Assembly: GCA_030762175.1 (NCBI GenBank)
Contig: CM060833.1
Location: 155,438,501-155,502,500 of the forward strand
Direction: 5' to 3'
Origin: Metallyticus violacea
Taxonomy: Eukaryota > Arthropoda > Insecta > Mantodea > Metallyticidae
DNA: 64,000 bases
Notes under the pieces: generated by a model
The model's database searches: none
The model's input: the letters and a program-made list of their open reading frames with translations, nothing else
Told to the model about the DNA's origin: nothing
Program-made: the position numbers and the translations under genes
In this document: positions 1-12,190 of the stretch, piece after piece
Layout of the letters: each line of letters opens with the position of its first letter
How positions within the stretch are numbered: position 1 is the first letter of the stretch

Positions 1-1150
1 TTTATTTAAAAGGCATATGGCGAATTTAGTTGTTAAAAACAAATATTGGGGCTACTAGGGTGATTTTTAAATTTTTGAGCTTCAGGTTAACCACGCTTCT
101 AATAGCCGAATTTCCCTGATTTTCAGAAACTATATTTTTATTTTATATAAATGTTATGTACGGATTTTCTTTGCGAAAAAAAATATTAATACGGCTAGAG
201 CGATTTTTAAATTTTGGGTAAACACCCCCCCCACTGCTCATAGTACTATTTCACTGATTTTCAAAAACTATTTTCTTATTTTATTTAAATGGTATATGCC
301 GAGTTTAGTTGTGAAAAAAAAAAAAATATTTGGGCTGCTAGAGCGATTTTTAAATTTTGGGCATCAGGTTAACCCTCACTTCTAATGCCTGAATTTCCCT
401 GATTTTCAGAAACTGTATTATTTATTTTATTTAAATGATATATATGGAATTTCTTTCTGAAAAAAAAATATTAATGCCGCTAGAGCGATTTTTAATTTTA
501 GGTAAACTTTTGGTAATTGTACTAATAGTTCGATTTCTCTGATTTTCGAAAGCTATTTTTCTCACTTTATTTCAATGGCATATAGCGATTTTCTTAAAAA
601 AAAATTAAGTTCTGCCCGCTAGAGCGATTTTAAAATTTCGCTTTAATCCCCACTTTATTTTAGGTATATTCCCATCCTAATGGCTTGACTGTCCTGATTT
701 TCGGAAACTAATTTTATCAATTTATTTTACAAAAATCTGCTGAGTTTGGTTGAGAAAAATTAAAAATTGCGGCCGCTAGAAAACTTTTTTTTTCAATTAT
801 TTAAATGTTATGTCTTTAGGTTAACCCCCCCCCCCTTCATGAGTTCAATTTTTATGGTTAATGAACTAGAAAAATCTTTTAATTAATGGTTTCATGCCAA
901 GTTTCATTGAGAAAAAACAAAAATTGCTACCGCTAGAGCGTTAACAGACACACATACACGGGTTTAAATTTTTTTTTTCTCGGTGCCTAGTAGGTACGAT
1001 CGATCGATGGGTATTTGGAAAGCTTAATATAAACGAATTCTTTTAATATAATTGCAATAGCTTACATTTGCTAAAAATATAAAATGTTTTACGGGTAGTA
1101 CATTCCTTCGGAATTCGTCAAAAGCAATTGCACATCCTTAGCCCATCCAC
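1..1150 (-). repeat. Composite satellite-like repeat, copy 1 (array plus edge)
   Basis: Degenerate tandem units recur about every 140 bases, marked by a CCGCTAGAGCG core near 194, 339, 478, 619, 774 and 935. Each unit also holds a run of C, a 'CTGATTTTCAGAAACT' stretch, 'TTTATTTAAATG' and an A-rich run. The last unit ends in GCGTTAACAGACACACA, the reverse complement of the (GT)n-GTTAACGC junction seen near 3475 and 30107. About 100 further bases (1020-1140) match, inverted, the edge sequence at 29940-30050. The array is cut by the window start. No coding capacity is visible. It could be a satellite carried inside a transposon; no family name is assigned. Confidence 0.7.
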
Positions 1151-2499
1151 ACAGTTACGTTCTATTATCTTATTTATACATACATGTGTACATACATGAG
1201 TATATAGTGTTTTCCTTAATTATTTTATAAACTTCAGATAATTTGGACATATAGATAGATTCACGAAAATTCTTAACTTAATATTTTCTCAGCAGTGTGT
1301 GTGTGTGTGTGCGTGCGTGCGTGAGAGAGAGAGAGAGAGACAATACAAATGAAAAGCAATAGTTTTTAATAAGAATTTTAATTCAATCTGTAATCTCTGG
1401 CATAAAACCTAATCTAAAAACTTATTCTAGGAAAACGTTTTGACAAAATTAGTCTTAACTATTTATCTGCAATGGGATAAGAATTGCATTACTTCCCTAC
1501 CTGCAGAATCAATTGTACCTATTGGTAGGTACATTTCTTTACTTTGCTTTTAGTTTGGCAATAAAAATATAACAAATTATTATAGAAAAAAACTTTCTTT
1601 ATTTTAATTTTACCTCAAGATTCAAATTTCTGTCCAGAAATACATTTTGTCACGAAATAGCACGTGAATAATTTCAGAAGTTAAAACACCCATTAACTAT
1701 GAGCACAAGTTTTACTGTTGAAAAATCCTCCTGACCTTGCAGAGAGCCGATTATCGCATATTTGCCATCAGAAAATATCTTAACAGCAGGAAAAAAAAAA
1801 AAATTTTTTTCCTACTCAGTCAACAAGTTCCCTCTCGGGGAAATTACATAATTTAGATTGTGGAGTGCAGCGCCGCTGTGCAATGAATAGCAAAGCACTT
1901 CTTTTCACAGAGTATAATGACAAAGAACTGACACAGAGACGGAGGAGGGAGGCACACTCCTCTCTCCACTGAAGGGCTCTCTTTCCTCTTCTAATGAACG
2001 AATCAGAAATCTTAACCCGTGCTTTATGTCCTTAGCTTAATAATTTGTACAACCGAAGCGACCAGTCTATAGCTTGGAGCCGCGTTTTTCTGTCGTGTTC
2101 CGATCTTTAATACCCCATCACTTGCTTTCCAACCGGTTACCTCTGTCAGTTCAGCTTTCATGCAAAAGTATGAGAGCTGGTGATGATGAAAGGACATGTT
2201 TTTATTCATATATAAATTTAGTGCTTTTACTTAAATTTGTTTCCATTGATTCCATACACCTATCATAGCCTTTCTGCTCATCTTCAGAGATATACTGGAA
2301 GCTGGGTTTCACGAGGTTTTTAGAATTAGCCTTCACCACTTATTCTGAAGCTTGAAAGCGTCTTCATAAAGAGTTTCCTCAATTTCGGGGGAAAAAAAGA
2401 AAACGAATTTAAAGGGGGCAAGTATGGACTGTAGGAAATCGAGAATTACAGTTCATTTTTAGTTCTTAATGCAGTTTAATGACTGCATTTGCAACATGT
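1151..2499. other. Unassigned AT-rich stretch with a GT/GA microsatellite
   Basis: A compound microsatellite lies at about 1294-1341, (GT)n then GCGT repeats then (GA)n. Bases 1850-2000 are somewhat richer in G and C than the surroundings. Short open frames here show no recognisable domain. I see no gene. Confidence 0.5.
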
Positions 2500-3620
2500 G
2501 GCAATTTAGTATCTTCCGAAGGAAGGAGACTATTGCGGTCGGACCTGTGAAACACCTATTTATTATTTTTTTAGCGAATTTCGAAAGGAACAGTTGTACC
2601 CATGAAAATTATTTTTTTAAAATAATTTAGCCAAATCTGCATCGATTCTTCAAAATTATATACATATATACATCGAAAACCAAAGTAATGTGCAGTATGT
2701 AAACAGATATGACTCACATTATGATAGCGTTGCTACGTAACAGGTAAATCAAATGAACAAATGCACCCAAGAGTATCGTAAACAGATGTGACTCACATTA
2801 CGTTATGCTAGCGTTGCTACAACAAAACGGAGCCAAGATTATCGTTTGAACAGTGGAAAGCAATTTTGAAGTGGCATTGCAAAACCGAGAATGTTGTTGA
2901 AGTTCAAAGGCAATGGAGACGTTTGTACAGAACAGAACCACTAACGCGAGTAACAATTCCGTCTTACCCGCCATTCATACACTATGGAATTTTACTTACA
3001 ACGGGATGGTGCACCACCACATTATCGTCGAGATGTACGTGCGTACCTAATGACAATCTTCCAAGGCACTGGAGAGGAGAAGAGGTCCGATTGAGTTTCC
3101 ACCGGGTTCTCCGGATCTAACTCTGTTGAACTTCTGCCTATGGGGAACTCTTAAGGATGTTGTATACCACAGAAAACCAGCTACACTGGCAACACTTCGG
3201 GAAGAAATTGAAACGGCCTGTGCTGCAATAGCTGAGGACACTTTCGCAAACGTTGCTCAATCTGTAGTTCAGCGTACTCAGAAGTGTATCGACGCCGATA
3301 ATGGGAATTTTGAGCAACTGTTGTAACTATAAAAGTCTAAGATGATTAATGCTCATCATTTTCTGTGTGTGTGAATTCAGTTTTGTTATGTTAACACAGT
3401 TTTTTCTTTGCTTGAAGTGTGTATACATTTTTGGCATAATCTGTATGTGTATGTGTGTGTTTTTTCGTTAACGCTCTAGCGGTCGCAATTTTTGTTTTTT
3501 CTCTACGAAACTCGGCATATAAACCATCATTTATCAAACGATTCGCCGAGTTCATTGGGATGGACTTTATTAGCCTCCACCCCTCGTAAATTAGAATTAA
3601 TGTATTAATTTTGTGTAACT
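2500..3620 (+). repeat. Composite repeat, edge and terminal unit, split by a transposon
   Basis: Bases 2560-2620 ('TTAGCGAATTTCGAAAGGAA' followed by 'GTTGTACCC') match the edge sequence at 29945-29985. A short TGTGTATGTGTGTG tract and a terminal unit starting GTTAACGCTCTAGCGG follow at about 3450-3600, the same order as at 30061-30250. The Tc1-like relic at 2645-3443 sits between edge and GT tract. With the array at 4766-5930 this is probably one copy of the composite repeat split by two insertions. Confidence 0.55.
2645..3443 (+). mobile_element. Tc1/mariner-like element with DUF4817-type N-terminus, relic 1
   Basis: The element carries a broken transposase. Its N-terminal helix-turn-helix part is read near 2830-2930 (KWHCKTENVVEVQRQWRR). 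The DDE part is read near 3000-3326 and includes a 'DGAPPHY' motif (second catalytic Asp region), 'LNFCLWGTLKDVVYHRKP' and a C-terminus 'QKCIDADNGNFEQLL'. There is a large internal deletion between these parts and a frame change near 3120. The right terminal repeat is GTGTATACATTTTTGGCA, followed by TA at 3444-3445. The left terminal repeat is missing or eroded. Three more copies lie at 27162, 42444 and 61650. The family is known in many arthropods; this copy is non-functional. Confidence 0.75.
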
Positions 3621-4765
3621 TTTCTATTTTAATCATAATTGTAGTGTCATTTTTATTTCATGTACATGTTGAAATATTGTATGTAAGAAGTTATTTTTGT
3701 ATCAGTGCAGAAATGTCCTAGCCAAAAAGAAAATTGACCTCGACATTGGGGACCGGGAAGTCTGTTGCTCATTGTACACAAAATTCACATATATGACTAA
3801 AGCGAACGGGAAACCGACCGCTATTACTTGGAGGAATTCTAAATCAAGGTCTTAGTATATGTTTCTTTTGTATATTGTCAGAGAGTTTTGCTTTTATCAT
3901 ACAAGGTAAGGGTAAGCGTAATAAACATATGCCAGCTACGGGAGTGAAAAGACAAGGCAGTAACCTCTCGATGCCTGAGCTAACTGTATGTGAGGATGAC
4001 ATGCTGAGAGTCACGTAGACACGATAGCCAATAGGAGAAATAAAAAGGACCTTGTGCGAATCCAGCATCCAATAGAAAGTGTTAGATAAAAGAAAATGTT
4101 CTAGATCTTTCTAACGTCATATGAGAGAATAAAGACAGCGTCATATAGAATGACCGGCTTAAGCAGATAATTTTAGGGCTTAGAGTTAGTTGCTAGTTAT
4201 GGGTCAGGCCAAACTGTATCAGTATTAGTGGTCAGTTGCGTCAGTTATACTAAGAAAGTTATTACCCAGAGTTTTACTAAGAGTGTAATTATTCAGCCGT
4301 AGCAATTTTATTGTCAGTGTCGGAGTACCGGGGGTTATTGATTGTTGTTATTTCTAGAAGATGAGCATCGAATAGACAAAATTAATCGTGTGTTGAGTAT
4401 CGTTGATCCTCATAGTTAGTGCAAAAGTGATTTTAATAACACAAGAAATTCCCCAAGGACTAACGGTTGGTTCTTAAAATGAAACAGATTCTGAACAATA
4501 AATTGTTTCGTCTCTTAATACGATAAATTCTGTTAATCCCCTTATCAATCTCCTTGACTTCTTCCCCTTGTAGTCTCCGCATCACAAAAAGTCCAGCAAA
4601 GAAACAAGAGCTAGCCCAGGTAACGTAAGTCAGCGGAAAATCACCCAGAGGAGAAGAAAATTATCCTCCCTGAGAATCCATAATCAAAAGCATTAATCAA
4701 ATCCTTCCAAATACTCTCCATTTTCACAATTAATACCTCTCTCCTAATTCTTATCATTATTTCTG
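3621..4765. other. Unassigned ~1.2-kb block splitting the composite repeat
   Basis: This block separates a terminal unit (ending about 3600) from an array resuming at about 4766, where the related copy at 30107-31050 is continuous. It is therefore likely an insertion. It contains an AATAAA at about 4495-4505 and a C-rich 3' part, reminiscent of an LTR, but I found no terminal repeats or target-site duplication. No protein is recognisable. Confidence 0.35.
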
Positions 4766-5503
4766 CATCGTTACGGCCGCAATTTTGTTTTTTTCAAAAC
4801 GAAAATCAATATATTTCTATAAGTTAAATTAATGAAAGTAGTTTTTGAAAAGTATGGCAATCGGGCCGTTAGAAGAGGGGTTATAATTGAAAAACGAGTC
4901 GGGATAAAACTAAATTTTAAAATCGCTCTAGCGGCCACAATTTTTATATATTTTTCAATGAAACTTGGTATATGTGATTGAAATAAAAAATAAAAAATAG
5001 TTTCTGTAGATCTGTGATATCGGGCAATTATGTGGAGGTTACCTGAGACCCAAAATTTAAAAATTGCTCTAGTGGCATTAATATTTGTTCTTTCGCAATG
5101 TACCATGAAATGAATAAACAATACAGTTTCTGAAAATCAAGGAAGTCGGGCAATTATGGTTGGGGGTTAACCTGAAACTCAAAATTTAATAATTACTCTA
5201 GTTACATTAATATTTTGTTTTTTCGAGAAGAAGCTCTATATAGTATTTAAATAAAATAAGAAAAACAAATTTCTGAAAATCATTAGTATATTGGGATTGT
5301 GGGGGGTTTACCTAAAAATAGTTTAGGTGTTAAAGCGAAACTAAAAAATCGCTCTAACGGTCGCAATTTTAATTTCTTTTAAAGTAAACATATGCCATTG
5401 AAATAAAATATAAAAATAGTTTCTGAAAATCAGTGAAATCGGATTATTAGCAGGGGGGAGGTTACCCAAAATTTAAAAATGGCTCTAGGGATATAAACAT
5501 TTG

Positions 5504-5504
<1 letters not shown>

Positions 5505-5541
<37 letters not shown>
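5505..5541. repeat. Poly(T) tract, 37 bases
   Basis: An uninterrupted run of T inside the satellite-like array. It is not associated with an obvious SINE or LINE tail on the minus strand. Confidence 0.9.
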
Positions 5542-5543
<2 letters not shown>

Positions 5544-5733
5544 CAGCGCTACTCCATATATAACATTTTAATAAATGCAGGGAAATCGGGCCATTTGGAG
5601 TGGGGAGTTAGCCTGAAACCCAAAATTTAAAAATCGCTATAGTGGCATCAATAGTAATTTCTTCACACAAAATTCGGAATAAAACATTTAAATAAAATAA
5701 GAAAAGTACTTTCCGATAATTGTTGGCAGTTGA

Positions 5734-5920
5734 ACCAAAATTTAAAAAGCGCTCTTGCGTTTAATTTTCTCTGATTTGTTTTAAAATAAAAAATACATTA
5801 ATTCAGCATATAAACAGTATTACCAAAACCAAACCAAAATTTAAAAAGCGCTCTTGCGTTTAATTTTCTCTGATTTGTTTTAAAATAAAAAATACATTAA
5901 TTCAGCATATAAACAGTATT
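5734..5920. repeat. Perfect tandem duplication, 88 bases with 99-base period
   Basis: Bases 5734-5821 recur at 5833-5920 without a visible mismatch, separated by 11 bases. The related copy at about 31025-31110 has only one such segment, so the duplication arose after the two composite copies separated. Confidence 0.85.
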
Positions 5921-6689
5921 TATAACGAGCATTTGTTTTATATTTAACAAAATCACCGTCGCGAAGATAGTAAATGTGTAATATTAATATAGATGTGTGA
6001 GAATTATATTTGTATGTAAGAGCGCTCTGCAATAACATTCAGAAAACGTATACGTTACACGTATTTACTACAATAACATTTAAATTAAATTTCAAAGCCT
6101 ATGAAAATCGATGTAACTTTCGATTGTTTTTATTTGCCTTGTGCATTGTAATTGTTTTTAAATAGTAACATGTTTTTGTTTTATTGGAACATCTGAACAA
6201 ATTCTTCTTAAATATGTATTGCAACTTGTTACTTTCTGTTATTTTATTTTTCTCTATTTTAGTGAATGTAAAGATGAGAATTATCAAGATCTCAGATCAC
6301 AAACATGGTTCGTTTAAAATGTTTAAAAATACCCATACGGTAATGCTTTGTCTATCAGTGGTCTAAATATTTGTTTCTCTTTTTGTAATACTTATAGGTT
6401 GCAATGATTCTAATTTTGTTCCCCTAATAACCACATAGTAATGCCAACACTTATCTCATTTCATGAATATTAATGCCTAATTTGGATTTACATTCTTTTT
6501 TTATTAAAATGTTACCGCGGTATTAACGAAGCGCCAAGGTTAGTGATTACATATGTACAAGAATGGAGAAAAATATTTTGAAATGATTAGATTAATTGTT
6601 AGATTTAAGGATTTGATCAATGATTGAGATCTCAGGGGTAAAAATTTTCTTCTCCCGCTCCGTTGATATTTTCCGCTGATTTATATTTT

Positions 6690-7575
6690 TGCCATGGTTG
6701 TTGAGACTCTGCTGCTGGATACTTTTATGGTCCTGTGACTATAGGTGAAGGAGTCTTGGAGATTCATAATATTTCTTGTTATGGGAGTAGAAACACAATT
6801 TATTGTTCATAAACTATTCCACATAAAATGTACCACCGTTATTTTCTGGAGAGTATGTGCCACTTTCGCACTAACTGTGGCGATCACTCTGACATTTCTT
6901 AATTTGATAAAGATTGATTCTGAAATCAACTAATCCTGAGACACAACTGAACTCAACTAATAAAGCTTGTCTACTTAATACTCTTTCACTGAACGGAACT
7001 GAACTGACCGTGCCTATCTTCCACACTGATAGTGCCCTACTGAATACTCTTCCAAAACTGACTACAGCTTTCCACTAACTACCCCTCCACTGATATTGTC
7101 CCGCTGCATGCTCTTCCAAAATCGGAGTGCGGGCCGCAAAATTACAAGACTAAATAAACATGGCCTATGTGACCTATTACATGTAGATATTAACTCAAAG
7201 CTGCTAGCTTCTTCCCTTGAAGGGATTATCGCCCTGTTTTTCATCCCTGTAGTTGTCACGTGTTTTATTACGCCTACCTTGCTTTGCAATTCTCTGACAG
7301 AATACAAATTAAACATCTTTTCCATTGACCATACTATAGAATTCTCCAGGAAGTATTGGTTCTGCCCGGATCATCTTTTGCAAAATAGTATAAAATAGGC
7401 AAAAGAAATTTTCAGGTCAGATATTGTGGCTAAAGGTAGCTTTTTTCACTCTGGCGAGAAAATAAGACCATAAACAATAGTCCAACATGTGTACACGAAA
7501 CAGAAATAGAAAAGTTACATAAAATGACTTACTATAATCACTCTAATTAAATTTGAGGGTGGCAGCTTGTAAATA
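6690..7575 (+). repeat. LTR-like dispersed repeat, family I copy 1
   Basis: This block is paralogous to 40190-41245 in the same orientation. Shared landmarks are 'CTGCTGGATA..TTATGGTC', 'TCCTGAGA.GCAACTGAACT', 'GGGCCGCA..ATTACAAG', 'CTAAATAAACA' and a 3' end with 'GGGTGGCAG'. The architecture is typical of an LTR: non-coding, about 0.9-1 kb, serial CTGAACT-type words and an AAATAAAC before the end. No internal region or partner LTR is seen next to it, so it may be a solo LTR. The open frames inside are not conserved between copies. Confidence 0.45.
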
Positions 7576-8151
7576 TTGTCTCAATGTATTCAACTCGGTG
7601 AAGAATTCGCCAAGTTCACGAGCTCCTGCGTGACGGATTTTCTGTATACAAGTATTCAGGCACCCTGACAGCTATCTCATTGAGATACCTTAATCTTTTC
7701 TTCCAATTGTAGCAGCAGTGTTGATGCTTACCTTCATGTGTCTGTCCTTTAATGATGACCGGACACTTTATACTACCGACCAGTAGCACTGTAGTACAGA
7801 ATAGATTCCTCACAAACTTGCTGTAGCACTGAATCAGCCTCGGTGCATGATGCAAACAAAATTTCAAAGCAGCATCATTATACTATTTGCAAAACCAGAT
7901 GTTTCAAACTTTATCGCTAAACCGGAACTAAACGAGCGAAATCATTATTGCGTAAAAACGAGATGTTATACACAACATAAATAAACATTATAGTACTAAC
8001 ACTATGAAAATAAAACCATTAAACGATTACTATTATTGAATAACCTTCATATTTTGTAACCGAGGCAGTCTCTAGAGGACTAGTTACTAAACTAGAACAG
8101 GAGTTAGATTGGAATGATGGATGTAGGAGACCATGAATTCAATGTTTAGTG
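7576..8151. other. No recognisable feature
   Basis: There is a minus-strand open frame of 83 codons at 7616-7867 that I do not recognise and that has no supporting splice or homology evidence. The rest is AT-rich. Confidence 0.4.
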
Positions 8152-9405
8152 ATTCGCAGATCCATAAGTTCCGGCCTAACCTTTTTCTAGGTATGATGAA
8201 GACAAAAACTATATTTCATTGTTCAAAAAGTTACCTTTTATTGCAATACACTTCTCACATCTTTGAATTAACATTTCAATCCTCACGCTCCAAAATAGTC
8301 AGAAGCCCTGTCTCCAAAATGGATATAAACAGCATTCATCACTTCTTCGTCACATTTAAATTTCCTTCCTCGAAGGTCTTCCTTGAGTTTTGAGAAAAGG
8401 AAATAAGCACTGGGAGCTAGATTTGGGCTGTAGGGTGGATGATCGACATGCTTGAAACAACGTTTCTTCACACCTTCCTTTGCAACAACAGCTGTGTGCA
8501 CAGGATCGTTGTCATGAAGAAGGCGCACACCACCACTCATTTTTCCTCGCCTTTTCTCTTTGATGGAAGCACGCACTTTGTGCAGTAGGTCGGCATAGTG
8601 CTCCCCATTTACTGCGGTGTTCCTCTTCTTGAAGTCAATGAAGAGTATTCCTTCACAGTCGCAAAAGATTGTGGCCATGATATTGTTGGTTGACTGAGTG
8701 TCCTTGGCCTTTAGAGGTGGTGTTTCTCCAGGTTTACGCCACTCAATTGATTCTCTTTTGGACAAGGGATCATAGTAGAGGACCATAGTTTCATCTCCTG
8801 TAACAATAGTTTGCAGAACTTCTCTCTCGTTGCCTCGGAAGAGCTCCAAAAATGCCTTCAACAGATGACTGTTGCTGCTTTTGGACTGAGGAATGAAGCC
8901 TAAGTACTAACCTTATTCATGTTTAATTGTTCATCAATTATTTGAAGGACTGTTGTTTTAGAAAGACGCAACCTTTCTGCTATTTCTGTAACTTTTAACC
9001 GCCGGTCTTCCATAAGAGCGATGTTTTCTGGAGTGAGCACCTCCAAGGGCCGACCTGTACGCTCTTCGTCTTCAATGCTTTCTCATTCAAAACAGTTTGT
9101 CCCATTCCTTTATGGTAGAATATGAGGGGATGTGCTTGCCAAAATACACCGTTCAATCGCTATTTAATTTAATTTGGAGTAAGTCCTTTTTTGTGAAGAA
9201 TTTAATAACAGCAGGATACTCCATTTTAAACATGTCACAATCTTCTACACATAGCCTTCTTTATGCAACTCTATTTGAGCAACTGAACACAACTGAGCGG
9301 CAGTTACAGCTGCAATTATTTACTTAACAGATAAGGTATGATACCAGATAAGGTTTTTGTGAAGGCGATAATCCTTATCGGCGAGGCCGGAAATTTATGG
9401 ACTTT
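8152..9405 (-). mobile_element. mariner (DD34D) element, copy 1, inactivated
   Basis: A minus-strand transposase relic starts at about 9232 (MFKMEYPAVIKFFTKKGLTP) and has a 192-codon open C-terminal part at 8283-8861. Visible motifs are 'VTGDET' (first catalytic Asp), 'LLHDNDPVHT' (second Asp) and 'YSPNLAPSAYFLF'. In active mariners the last reads APSDY; here GCT at 8406-8408 (minus strand) gives Ala, so the third catalytic Asp is lost. The N-terminal third is broken by frame changes. Degenerate ends contain CCATAAGTTCCGGCC and GGCCGGAAATTTATGG; the outermost TA and GAGGG are eroded. Confidence 0.9.
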
Positions 9406-10107
9406 CATATTCCTGAACTAAAAGTATAAAGAATTCGCGCCTGAGTGGGTACTTAGTCACTGTTATCATCCTATGCGCTATCACGCACGCACATATACTT
9501 CATCCACTGTCGTGCTTCTGGGGAGAGGTCGATACCAGCAGGCCATTCTTCTTAGCTTTCGCCGAAGCAAAAGAGTGGAACGTCTACTTTTCACAGCTCA
9601 CCAAGCATCTGGCAAAACTCCCTATGGTCGAAGAATACCTTCACCCTGTTGTAAAGTAGACATCCATTCCTATTAAAACAGCAGGATGCATGGCAGGGCT
9701 ACGGAACACAGAGTAAGTCGGGAAAGTCTGTGTTTTTCAGAGTCGTGTAAAAACAACATAGTTTTATTTGGTTTGTGGGGGTTTAACGTCCCTCATAAGG
9801 GCAAAATTTAAAGAGACGATGCTTTACTTGGTATGGCAGTTGTTAATTCACAGACTTTAGTGACGATATGCCTTAATGTTAAAGATCCTCTTTGATTTTC
9901 TTATAAAATCCTCCACCATGCAACTGATAACATATAAACATTAACCAAAGAAATATAATAAATATTTACATTGCCATAATTAATCATATCATAAGTGAAG
10001 GGGTTTGGTAGGCTCCAGTTGGTCGCCAATTATGATGTGATTTATTTGCTGATTGCCATATTTTGTATTGGAGCATTGTTAATTGACTATTGAATGCTTA
10101 GATACTG
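9406..10107. other. No recognisable feature
   Basis: A moderately GC-richer patch at 9460-9720 has a 67-codon plus-strand frame that I do not recognise. The remainder is AT-rich and unassigned. Confidence 0.4.
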
Positions 10108-11071
10108 TTGCCCAAGCTTCATGACAACAGCATCTCAGGATTTTGTTCCGTTATTTTGTGACTCGTGCTCAACAGGAGGGAAAGAATACCAACTGTATAA
10201 ATAAATATGGTAATTTATTATTTGCACAATCATTCGTGTCCTCTGGTGTACTGCATAATACGAATAGAATTATACGTTGTGTATAAATTTATCTGCCGCG
10301 ACTTCCAAGAAGGCGTACTGAATTTAATGATCTGAATATCTGAACTGGTTCTCTCCGATTGAAGATATGAACTGCACTTCTGAAGTACATTTATCAACTG
10401 ATGAAGTCAAAGCTCATCTGATCGTTTGACTATCTGAAGTAAGGTGACGTTTCTGAACTGAGTACAAAACTTAAAATGTGAACTGAACTTCTGATGTATC
10501 GGAACTGGGCAACTGATGCCCCAGCGGAGCAAATGCCTCCTTATATACTCGATTTAATTTAACTGATCGTTGACTGCTAAGCCACGGGTGTCATATAAGC
10601 ACGTGCATGTCGGGCGCTTTGCTTTAAAAATTCAAAATATACATCTATTATTGGCTGGTTTAAATTCACTGCTAACGCATGTTACCCACTACTATTTGAA
10701 AGTTTAAAACATTTATTAACATTGTTTGGTTTAAAGTTAACTATAAAAAAAGCTGGCAAATTCATTCCCTTTAAGTTAGTTAAAAGGCCTTGGATTTATT
10801 AACACTCGCCAACGGAAAGTCTTTTAAGAAATGGCAAACACTTGTCTCTTTTTTTTTATGGAATGGTTTATGGCGGTTTATGGCACCGTTGGCGTTCCGG
10901 GCTGCCGTAAACGGCCACACCAGAGAACTTTCTCTTTTGTCGACATACAATTCACATATTGGAGTTAAACCTAACAATACACAATATTTATATTATTAAA
11001 ATATAAGGATTAGATTTGCAACATATATTACATTCATATTTTAGTGGGGCTAGGCTGTAAGAACTGTTCAT
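10108..11071 (+). repeat. LTR-like dispersed repeat, family II copy 1
   Basis: This block aligns along its length with 15018-16051. It starts TGTTGCCC, and then shares 'TATTTTGTGACTCGTGCTCAAC', 'CAAATGCCTCCTTATATACT', 'AAATATACATCTAT', 'ATTGGCTGGTTTAA' and a 3' end near 'AACTGTTCA'. It is about 1 kb, non-coding, begins TG and ends CA, which fits a solo LTR of a Gypsy or BEL type element. No target-site duplication was found, so the class is an inference. Confidence 0.45.
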
Positions 11072-11663
11072 AAGATAAGTGAGGTATGTTAACCAGTGAC
11101 TTCCAAATCTTTTAAATGCGGCGTGATACTAATTACAGTATATTATTATGGCATTAATACGTGTATTTTACTTTGACAAATATTTTCCAAAATCGTAGAA
11201 TATATTTAATTACATTGGGTTAGAGACTAGCGCTAAAACTATAGCAGTTTCTTTGTGTAATATTTCCGCAAATTGCTGATATACTTCAGTTAATTATAGA
11301 AGGACAAATTAATGCTCTTAAAAGTAATGCATATTTGGAAAATACAATTATTTAAGAATTATGCAATTCGAAACATTTTTACCAGCTCTTCTTTAGCTGT
11401 GTTATTTTGTAGGAAGACCATTTACATTTCTAATTCTCCTTTATCTTCTGCAGAAATTAAGGAAATGGATAGCAAAACAGTCAAACAGCCTACCATGCTT
11501 TAATCGTATGAAAAAGGAAAACTTTCTTCATATACTGTCTATATAAGACGTCCAGTACTATTTCAAGATGTAAAATTTCAAGACAATGGACAAAGTGAGA
11601 AAATTATGCTCTTCAAAGCGGCCATTCTATAAGTCAATCCTGGAATCTATCTTTCATTGATTT
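11072..11663. other. No recognisable feature
   Basis: AT-rich sequence. The 63-codon plus-strand frame at 11312-11503 shows no recognised motif. Confidence 0.4.
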
Positions 11664-12190
11664 GGTTTATTTACGGACGCTCTTTCCAAGGTCGTTAAGG
11701 CGCGGAATCGTGAGCGGGTGGTTTGGGGTTCGAATCCTGCCAGGACCGTCCTCCCTGACTGAGGTTTTTTCCAGGTTTTCCTCAGTCCTCATAGCTGGCA
11801 AATGCAAGGAAGGTACCCTAAACTTAGGCCTGGAACATTTCGTTCCTTAAAAAAAAATAATCCCTTCCCATTATATAATTTCATTTCATGTATCATCAGT
11901 GTTCATCGCTTGTAGTGCCTCTGTAGTAAAAACGGGCATCAAGTCATCTCAAGTCATCAGCGTCCCATTCAAAACGGGGCTTGAAACGGCCGATAAATTT
12001 TGCTCGGAGGCCTCTTCTTTCAGACTTGAGGTTCTTTTTCGTGCCGTAAATGTACATCATGAATTTACTTCCCTTCAGAAGGAAGCCATACTTAGAATTT
12101 TTACGCCCGAAAAAATCCATCGGTTCTGGCCGGGGTCGAACCCGCCTTTAGAAGCCAAGTATGGTTACCACTTGACCACCAGGACCGGCC
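11664..12190 (-). mobile_element. SINE-B (tRNA-derived), copy 1, interrupted by SINE-A
   Basis: The tRNA-like head lies at the right end on the minus strand, with CCAGGACCGG at 12179-12188 and a degenerate B box. The body contains the family-diagnostic GGGCGTAAAAAT and AAGAACCTCAAG words on the minus strand. The 3' end (TGGACGCTCTTT class) is found at 11672-11685, separated from the rest by the SINE-A at 11686-11942. Confidence 0.8.
11686..11942 (+). mobile_element. SINE-A (tRNA-derived), copy 1, nested in SINE-B
   Basis: The 5' end is truncated and begins within the A box (AAGGTCGTTAAGGCGCGG). The B box GGGTTCGAATCC is intact at about 11728-11740. The conserved body follows: 'ACTGAGGTTTTTTCCAGG', 'CCTAAACTTAGGCCTGGAA'. 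It ends in the AAAACGGGC tail. It splits a SINE-B, so it is the younger insertion. Confidence 0.85.

Larger units (their letters stand above)
4766..6500 (+). repeat. Composite satellite-like repeat, copy with array plus unique region
   Basis: Units of roughly 115-155 bases carry the CGCTCTAGCGG core near 4926, 5065, 5196, 5345, 5481, 5635 and 5750. They usually share 'AAAATTTAAAAATCGCTC', a G-run and 'TTTCTGAAAATCA'. From about 5930 the sequence becomes unique and matches 31090-31428 plus 32153-32440 in the same order (shared 'CTTTCGATTGTTTTTATTT', 'AAAATGTTTAAAAATACCCA'). A 37-T tract and a tandem duplication lie inside. It is non-coding as far as can be seen. Confidence 0.7.

Noticed and set aside
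7062..7398. Overlapping 87- and 100-codon frames
   Set aside because: They lie in the LTR-like repeat and are not open in its partner copy near 40.6-40.9 kb.
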